A stretch of 38,208 bases of DNA from Nocardia kruczakiae NBRC 101016 (GTDB taxonomy: Bacteria > Actinomycetota > Actinomycetes > Mycobacteriales > Mycobacteriaceae): NCBI RefSeq assembly GCF_001612965.1, contig NZ_BDBL01000061.1, positions 1 to 38,208 of the forward strand, given 5' to 3'. The notes beneath the pieces are model-generated. The model saw only the letters and a program-made list of their open reading frames with translations. It had not been told where the DNA came from and did not search any database. Each line of letters starts with the position of its first letter. The first letter of the stretch is position 1. A program made the position numbers and the translations under genes. Below, one piece after another: positions 32,852 to 38,208 of this stretch.

Positions 32852-33160
32852 TCATGTCGCGCGGCGGGTTTCGTTCAGGGTTTCCACCAGGGTGCGATTC
32901 ATTTCCGCCGCGGCCGCCAACTGTTGTTGCAGCAGCGCCACTTTGCGGCGCAGGGCCACGGCGTCCATCCGTTCCAGGCTGGGCCCCTCCGCGGCACGCA
33001 CCCAGTTGCGCACCGAATTGGTGTGCACGCCGATCTGTTCGGCGACGACCCGGCAGGCCTCCGACTCGCTGCGCAGTTTGTCGGTGAGCGCGACGACCTG
33101 TTCCACCGCCGCCTTCCGCACCTGCGGCGACACTCTCCGGTATGACCTGTGCGGCATCAC
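32852..33160 (-). CDS. HTH protein resembling IS3-type transposase OrfA, embedded in the secretion operon
   Basis: 102 residues, GTG start at 33160 (or the ATG next to it), overlapping the VirB4-like stop by 4 bases (GTGA). SYRRVSPQVRKAAVEQVV ... RSESEACRVVAEQIGVHTNSVRNWVRAAEG is the helix-turn-helix layout of transposase OrfA proteins (HTH_Tnp_1), and the tail LRRKVALLQQQLAAAAEMNRTLVETLNE is the leucine-zipper-like coil these have. There is no OrfB or inverted repeat: the next gene starts 10 bases later. Because of the overlap with the virB4-like gene, I read it as a fixed, possibly domesticated DNA-binding component rather than an insertion. Function unknown. Confidence 0.8.
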   Translation of the reverse strand: MMPHRSYRRVSPQVRKAAVEQVVALTDKLRSESEACRVVAEQIGVHTNSVRNWVRAAEGPSLERMDAVALRRKVALLQQQLAAAAEMNRTLVETLNETRRAT

Positions 33161-36100
33161 GCGGCACTCCCCTCGTCGCCCCGCCGGGCCGTGGATTCGG
33201 TGAATTCGCTGAAACGCTGGTTGGTCTCGTGGATTCCGCTTTCTTTTTCCGACACGGTGAACTCCATGTGGAACGGGATGCCGGGGCGGCGATCCTCACC
33301 GATCTTGAGCAGGAACTTTCCCGTGCCGGGCGCGGGCGGGCGGGCCTGCCCCGGTTTGAGCGCCTCGCCGGTCAGCGCCTGCGGGGCCGACCAGCTGGTG
33401 ACCATCTCCTCCTCGGCGGAGGTGAACGGGATCGTCGAGTCCAGGCGGTTGATCTCCTCGGGAGGCAGCGCGCCGAAGATCTTGGCGCGCGCGCGTTCCA
33501 GGAAGCCCAGCGCCTTGGCGATCGCGGCCTCCGATCCGAGCGATTGCAGGTCCTTGATGGTGTGGCTGATCATGATCAGCGAGGTCGCCATGCCGCGCTG
33601 CAGCCGGGTCAGTTCGTCGACGCGGTCGACCATGAAGTCACCGAGTCCCAGCACCTGCCACAGCTCGTCCATGACGACCTGGAAGTACCGCTGCGGCCCC
33701 AGTTTGCCGTCGGCGAGGACGTGCGCGGCCTCCACCGAGGCGAACCCGTCGGCCCAGCAGGCCAGCATCACACCGGCTTTGAGCTTCTTGTCCCCGGTCG
33801 GGATGTGCGAGACGTCGATACAGACCGCCACCGAGGAGGTGTCGATCGGCGTGGTCGTCTGACCGTTGAAGACCGCACCGAACGGCCCCTGGGTCAGTGC
33901 CCGCAGCGACCGCCGCAAGCCCTTGGTGGCCTCGTGGTATTCCTCGGTGTTGTCGGCGCCGGCGTCGAGCATCAGTTCCTGGCCGCCGCCGACCACCACC
34001 TCGAGCAGATCCTCCATGATGGGCGGTGATTCCGGCGCGAAGCCGCTGCCCTCGCGGTACAGGATGCGCAGCGCCGTGGAGATCAAGGTCTCCTCGTAGT
34101 CGCGCACGCGGGCGCCACGCACGAGTTCGACCAGACCGGCGATCAACGTGACCTGGCGGGCCCGCAGTTCCTGAGTCACCTGCAACTGCAACTGGGGGAG
34201 GTCGTCCAGCAACGGGACGATCGAGCCCAGCACACCACCCGCGAGCGGATTCAGTTTGCCGTGCCCGTAGCCGAGGTCGATGACCTGCCCGCCGACCATC
34301 TCCACCAGCTTGCGGTAGTCCGGTTTCACATCGGCCAGGATCAGCGGCGTGATCCCCTGCGCGACACCGCCGAGCACGATGCGGCGCACCAGCGAGGATT
34401 TACCGAAACCGTTGAGCCCCAGCACGAACAGGCTCGGCGCGGTGATGAAGCTGCCGCGCATGAACCAGTTCATGGGGTCGAAGCACACCGGCGCGCCGGT
34501 GTGCAGATGCGAGCCGAGCGGGGTGCCGATCAGCGGGGCGCCGGCGCCGACCGACCACGGCCACAGACCGGCGACCTGCGCTGTGGTGGCGCGGTATTCG
34601 ACGGGGCGGCCCACCACGTTCATCCGGCCGCCGCCGGCTCCGATATAGCCGCGATCGGTCAATTGGGCCGTGCCACGGTCGAATCCGTCCTCGACGACCG
34701 ATTCGATGCGGGCCGCGGCGTTGACGCGGCGCAGGTCGTCGGTGCGGATCCGGAACGCCGCCCACGCGGCGCGCAATCCGGCGCCCTCGCGGGCCACCGC
34801 CTCCAGCCGCGCCCGGGCCGCATCGTCGAGCAGGGGCGGGCCCTGATTCTTCTTCTTGACCGGTTTGCTGCGCCGATCCCGCCGGTTGCCCGCCTCCGCA
34901 TCCGCTCGGGACGCTCGCGACAGCTGTTCGTAGGAGGCCATTTTCGAGCCGTTGCGATCACGCAGCGTGCGCTGACCCCGGCCCGTGCGCCGGGCGGGCG
35001 GCGTTTCCGTGCGCCGGCGCGCCGTCCCTGCGCCGTATTCGGTACGGGTACTCCGCCGCGGCGCCGGCTCGTAGTCACCGGTCATGTAGCGCCCTCCGCG
35101 CGTCTCGGGCGATACCTGGTCGAATCCGGCCGGCAGCTCGGCCGATTGCGGGGTGCCATGCGCATAGGACATCTCTCGATCGTCGGACCGGTCCTCCGGC
35201 CCGCCCACCCGGCGCCGGGTACGTGCCCCGGCCGAATCGTCGTGCGCCGCACCGTGGTCGGCGCCGCGTGATGTGGTAGTCGTCTCACCGCCGGCCGCAT
35301 CGGCTGGACCGCTCGCACGGGAGCGCACGGATTCGGCGCTGTCCGCGACGTCGTCAGCGGGCGAGTCGCCCCGCTCGGCCGCCTCGGCCCGTTCGCCCTC
35401 CACGAGATCCGCACCCTGGTCCGGCGAGTCGTGGTGGCTCGGCTCCGCGCGCGTCGCGGTCGGCGAGTTCGTGTCGCCCGGCGAATCCTCGGTCGCACCG
35501 GCCCCCTGCTGCCGAGGGCCGCTCGCCGCCGGTGGGGTAACCGTATCGCGTTCGGCCCCATGGCTTTCGCGATCCGCGTCGTCCTCCGCGCCTGCGATCC
35601 GGCTACCGGTTCGCGGCCCCGTCGCGCCGGTCGTCGCGACGCCGTTGCCCGCCTCGATGTTCTCCGACGACGCCCTTCGCGGCGCGGAACTGCCGTCCGA
35701 TCCGGTGGCACCGCGCGGGCGCGTGCTCGACGGTTCGGCTTCCCGGCCGTCGGCCGACCGGTCGCGCGTCGCCTCCGACGTCGTCCGGCCGCCCCGATTC
35801 CGCCCGGACTCGCTCGCGTCCCCGCCCGCACGGCCGCGCGCGCCGCTCGCATCGCCTGCGCCGCGACGGTTCTCGTCGCGCCCGACCGATCCGTCCCGGT
35901 CGCCGTTCGCCGGGCGACGGCGGCCGGGCTCCGGCTCGGCCCGCCGCATCGAACGCTCACCGGCGGAACCGGACCTCGCCGCATCGTCACCGCGCCGGCG
36001 CGGACTTCCCGAGCCGCGCTCTCCGGAGATCCGATCACCGCCCGAACGTCGTTGCGGCGCATCGTATTCGGTATTCCGCGCGGAGCGCGCACCCTCGCCC

Positions 36101-36501
36101 GCACTCGATTCGGGCGCCGGGCGGCGTTCGGTCTCCCGTCGGGAAGTCGCGGCACCTCGGGTGCGTCCCGCACCGTCGTCACCGGCACCCGTGCGCGAGT
36201 GTCCCGTCGCACGCCCACCGCGTTCCGGCGGCGCAGCGGCGTCCGGGCGGGCGCGTTCGCCCTCCTCGCGTCGCGCTCGCCGCCGCGCCGGGCGCAGCGG
36301 TACATCGTCCCAATCGGCAGGTGCGCCACCGTATTCCGAGCGGGGCAGGCCGGGCGCGTAGGCCTCGACGCCCCACTCGCCGTCGTGGGCCGTCCGCGTG
36401 CGCGGCCGGGCCTGGACCGGGTTCTCCGGATCCACCACCCGTTCGCTGTAGCGCGGTGGTTCGCCCCGGTAGCGGACCGGTGGCTCGTGCTCACCTGCCA
36501 T
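33157..36501 (-). CDS. VirB4-like type IV secretion ATPase with a ~540-residue disordered N-terminus
   Basis: 1114 residues, ATG at 36501. Residues 1 to about 535 are Arg/Asp/Glu/Ser/Gly-rich and low in hydrophobic residues, with no recognisable domain, so probably disordered. The core begins near 550 (DDAARARLEAVAREGAGLRAAWAAF). Walker A is GLNGFGKSS (about 695-703). LILADVKPDYRKLVEMVGGQVIDLGYGHGKLNPLA follows, and YFQVVMDELWQVLGL (near 944) is the Walker B region, then MISHTIKDLQSLGSEAA. This is the VirB4/TraC-type motor in the form found in actinobacterial SCO6880-type loci. It is 6 bases downstream of the SCO6880-family gene and overlaps the HTH gene, so it is tightly coupled. The long N-terminus could be species-specific; its frame has no stop and actinobacterial codon use. 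Confidence 0.9.
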   Translation of the reverse strand: MAGEHEPPVRYRGEPPRYSERVVDPENPVQARPRTRTAHDGEWGVEAYAPGLPRSEYGGAPADWDDVPLRPARRRARREEGERARPDAAAPPERGGRATGHSRTGAGDDGAGRTRGAATSRRETERRPAPESSAGEGARSARNTEYDAPQRRSGGDRISGERGSGSPRRRGDDAARSGSAGERSMRRAEPEPGRRRPANGDRDGSVGRDENRRGAGDASGARGRAGGDASESGRNRGGRTTSEATRDRSADGREAEPSSTRPRGATGSDGSSAPRRASSENIEAGNGVATTGATGPRTGSRIAGAEDDADRESHGAERDTVTPPAASGPRQQGAGATEDSPGDTNSPTATRAEPSHHDSPDQGADLVEGERAEAAERGDSPADDVADSAESVRSRASGPADAAGGETTTTSRGADHGAAHDDSAGARTRRRVGGPEDRSDDREMSYAHGTPQSAELPAGFDQVSPETRGGRYMTGDYEPAPRRSTRTEYGAGTARRRTETPPARRTGRGQRTLRDRNGSKMASYEQLSRASRADAEAGNRRDRRSKPVKKKNQGPPLLDDAARARLEAVAREGAGLRAAWAAFRIRTDDLRRVNAAARIESVVEDGFDRGTAQLTDRGYIGAGGGRMNVVGRPVEYRATTAQVAGLWPWSVGAGAPLIGTPLGSHLHTGAPVCFDPMNWFMRGSFITAPSLFVLGLNGFGKSSLVRRIVLGGVAQGITPLILADVKPDYRKLVEMVGGQVIDLGYGHGKLNPLAGGVLGSIVPLLDDLPQLQLQVTQELRARQVTLIAGLVELVRGARVRDYEETLISTALRILYREGSGFAPESPPIMEDLLEVVVGGGQELMLDAGADNTEEYHEATKGLRRSLRALTQGPFGAVFNGQTTTPIDTSSVAVCIDVSHIPTGDKKLKAGVMLACWADGFASVEAAHVLADGKLGPQRYFQVVMDELWQVLGLGDFMVDRVDELTRLQRGMATSLIMISHTIKDLQSLGSEAAIAKALGFLERARAKIFGALPPEEINRLDSTIPFTSAEEEMVTSWSAPQALTGEALKPGQARPPAPGTGKFLLKIGEDRRPGIPFHMEFTVSEKESGIHETNQRFSEFTESTARRGDEGSAA

Positions 36502-36507
36502 CTGCGC

Positions 36508-37998
36508 TCACCCCGCCAATGCCTTGGGAATACTCGCGTGTTCCGGCAGGATCACCCCGCAGCCGAGTGAGGCCGCGAAGGCCGCCGCCTGGTAGCGGTA
36601 GCAGCGCCGGATCTTCAACCGGGCCTGTGTGGACAGGTCACGGGTAATCGCTTCGATCCGCGGCAGATCACCGCGCAGCGGTTCGGTGATGGTGACGAGC
36701 GCGCCGAACCGGGTCACACCGTGGCCGCGCGCCTGTTCCTCGCGCGCCTGTTGCGTGGCGCCGACCCGCAGCGTCGCCGAGGCGGAGACCACGCCCCGTT
36801 CGCTCTGCTGCGCGACCAGCGCGTTCTTGTAGTCGTCGTCCACGATCTCGGCGGCGTCGGCGGCCGAATGCGGCCGGTAGACGATCGCGATCCGCTTGCG
36901 CGGGACCTCCGGATTCGGCGCCAGCAGCCGCTGCAGCACCCGCTCGTCGACCGCGCCCTCGGGTGCGGCGTCCATCTCCCAGGTGACCGAGCGGCCGCCG
37001 TCGTGGATGAACTGATCCCAGCGTTCCTCGTGCGAGATCGGGCCCGCGTCGGCCCAATCCAGCCCGTGCCCGCCGATCTCGCCGGCGGCCACTTCCAGAT
37101 CGGCCTGCGCCGCCGGGTCGTAGCTGCGGCGGATGAACGAGATCACCTCGTCGGCCGACATCGGCTGCGCTCGCACGCCCGCTTCGGCCAGCGCCGCGCA
37201 GATCCCCGGCAACCGGCGGCCGATCTCGACGGCCTCCTCGGCCGGATTCTTGCGTCGTTCGGCGGTGGTGGCCTTGAACGTGAGCGCCACCCGCGGCAGC
37301 AGTTGCACACGCTCCTGCGGCAATTCGGTCGCCAGCTCGTACATCACCTGCTGGGCCAGCGCCGGCGATTCCGGCCGGGTGATCGTGGAAACCTCGGTGA
37401 GCAAACGGTTTCCGGTCTCCGGGACGGTGTCGATCACCGGAACCACCGCGACGATGTCGGAGGTCTGGCCCAGCGAGGCCAGGAAGGTGCCCCAGGCGGA
37501 CACCCACCGATCGATCACCGGCTGGTCGACCGCCTCATGTCCCTGCGGCCAGGCCCGCAGCACGACCGTGTACTGCGCGAACTGCGGCAGGTGGATCATG
37601 CCGAAGCTGTACCCGCCGGCGTCGATTCCCTCGTACAGCCGCGACGGCGCCATCAGACCGGGCAGGCGCGCGACGCCGCCGGGAATGCGGGAGAACCGGC
37701 CGCCGCGATAGACGTGCTCGCCCTTGCTGCGGCCGCGCAACCAATGGAACATCATCAATCCCGTCTCGTAACCGGAGCGGCCCCCCGTCCGCCACACCAG
37801 TGGAACCATCACGACCAGGCCGACGATCGCGACGAACAGCGCCGGTTTCGGCCCGGCGACCAGCGCCGTCATCAGGGCGGTGATGACGACGACGAAGCCG
37901 AGCACCGTCTCCCCCCAGCGCAGTCCGAAAAGGCCTGCGCTGCGGGGCTTCTGCCACAGCCCGTACGAGCGGCGCTCGTAGGTGTCGGTCGTCGTCAT
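36508..37998 (-). CDS. SCO6880-family type IV secretion component
   Basis: 496 residues. ATG at 37998, in a 4-base ATGA overlap with the preceding gene. N-terminal membrane pair (about 30-50 and 53-70: ETVLGFVVVITALMTALVAG and ALFVAIVGLVVMVPLV), then RTGGRSGYETGLMMFHWLRGRSKGEHVYRGGRFSRIPGG, then a soluble domain that includes AWGTFLASLGQTSDIVAVVPVIDTVPETGNRL and the terminal KIRRCYRYQAAAFAASLGCGVILPEHASIP. These belong to the SCO6880 family, which in actinobacteria pairs with VirB4-like ATPases; the fused PrgI/VirB3-like membrane part and a domain that contacts the ATPase are the accepted reading of the layout. It sits directly upstream of that ATPase. Confidence 0.87.
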   Translation of the reverse strand: MTTTDTYERRSYGLWQKPRSAGLFGLRWGETVLGFVVVITALMTALVAGPKPALFVAIVGLVVMVPLVWRTGGRSGYETGLMMFHWLRGRSKGEHVYRGGRFSRIPGGVARLPGLMAPSRLYEGIDAGGYSFGMIHLPQFAQYTVVLRAWPQGHEAVDQPVIDRWVSAWGTFLASLGQTSDIVAVVPVIDTVPETGNRLLTEVSTITRPESPALAQQVMYELATELPQERVQLLPRVALTFKATTAERRKNPAEEAVEIGRRLPGICAALAEAGVRAQPMSADEVISFIRRSYDPAAQADLEVAAGEIGGHGLDWADAGPISHEERWDQFIHDGGRSVTWEMDAAPEGAVDERVLQRLLAPNPEVPRKRIAIVYRPHSAADAAEIVDDDYKNALVAQQSERGVVSASATLRVGATQQAREEQARGHGVTRFGALVTITEPLRGDLPRIEAITRDLSTQARLKIRRCYRYQAAAFAASLGCGVILPEHASIPKALAG

Positions 37999-38208
37999 CG
38001 CGGAATGGTGCTCCTGCCGAGGTCGGGTGCGCGGTTGGCCCAGCGGTCACCGGCGATATCGCCCATGGCTTCGTCGGCGCGGTTGAGGTGCGCGCCCGCG
38101 GCCCGGGCCGTCGCGATGTTGTTCATGACTCGCGACGCGCCGGATGGTACCGCCGCCGCTCCGCCGGGGGCGCGTGGACTCGCGGGCGCCTGCTGACCCC
38201 CGCCACCG
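37995..38208 (-). CDS. C-terminal end of an upstream type IV secretion gene (cut by window edge)
   Basis: The frame ending TGA at 37997-37995 is open to the window edge and gives a 70-residue tail, Gly/Pro/Ala-rich at first, then VMNNIATARAAGAHLNRADEAMGD and ending APDLGRSTIPR. Its stop overlaps the SCO6880-family ATG (ATGA), so it is the next gene of the operon. A VirB6/TrbL-like polytopic membrane protein is the usual neighbour here, and such proteins often end in a soluble low-complexity tail, but the visible part has no diagnostic motif. Confidence 0.6.
   Translation of the reverse strand, partial: GGGGQQAPASPRAPGGAAAVPSGASRVMNNIATARAAGAHLNRADEAMGDIAGDRWANRAPDLGRSTIPR

Noticed and set aside
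32852..33160. An intact insertion sequence around the OrfA-like gene
   Set aside because: No OrfB, no terminal inverted repeats and no target duplication seen; the gene overlaps its neighbour by four bases.
1..38208. tRNA, rRNA, CRISPR arrays and attachment-site repeats
   Set aside because: Gaps between genes are short and none shows cloverleaf, spacer-repeat or long direct-repeat structure by eye; a tRNAscan and repeat search would settle it.

Overview
The window is a high-GC actinobacterial chromosome segment, most likely from Nocardia or a close mycolic-acid relative. Three things point there. The backbone order mltG-ruvX-alaS-rarA ... aspS-zinc metallopeptidase ... radical SAM ... hisS-ppiB matches the Rv2553c-Rv2582 stretch of Mycobacterium tuberculosis as I remember it. 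There are operator sequences of the mycobacterial LexA and KstR types. There are also an EspC-like type VII secretion protein and an F420-type luciferase-like oxidoreductase. No rRNA, tRNA, CRISPR array or intact insertion sequence was seen.

Left part (1-13.9 kb): a coupled leftward run alaS-ruvX-mltG (mltG cut by the window edge) and rarA. Next come a TetR repressor divergent from a TauD-type dioxygenase with a perfect 18-bp palindrome between them, an APH-like phosphotransferase, a proline-rich membrane protein, a DUF389 membrane protein, aspS, a membrane-anchored zinc metallopeptidase and a small secreted protein.

Middle part (14-27.4 kb): korAB (2-oxoacid:ferredoxin oxidoreductase), then a radical SAM gene with a perfect SOS box over its likely promoter and a terminal clamp-binding-like QLALF motif. 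After it come an NAD-dependent epimerase with two tandem KstR-type boxes, a divergent two-gene type VII secretion substrate unit, an LLM oxidoreductase preceded by degenerate KstR-like sites, mdh, a previously easy-to-miss 59-residue secreted peptide gene, a small membrane protein gene, hisS and ppiB.

Right part (27.6-38.2 kb): beyond ppiB the conserved backbone gives way to a leftward, tightly overlapping operon encoding a type IV secretion/conjugation-like machine. It holds a membrane-protein C-terminus at the window edge, an SCO6880-family protein, a VirB4-like ATPase with a ~540-residue disordered N-terminus, a transposase-OrfA-like HTH protein, and a three-domain peptidoglycan hydrolase whose third domain (NlpC/P60) has lost its catalytic residues. 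A lipoprotein, a VirD4/TcpA-type coupling ATPase and a DUF4913 protein complete it. A convergent arginine/glutamate-rich coiled-coil gene lies between this operon and ppiB. No relaxase, integrase or attachment site is visible in the window.

Protein families are called from remembered motifs and family architecture; no database search was run. Coordinates of starts were checked against the nucleotide sequence where a GTG start or an internal start was chosen.
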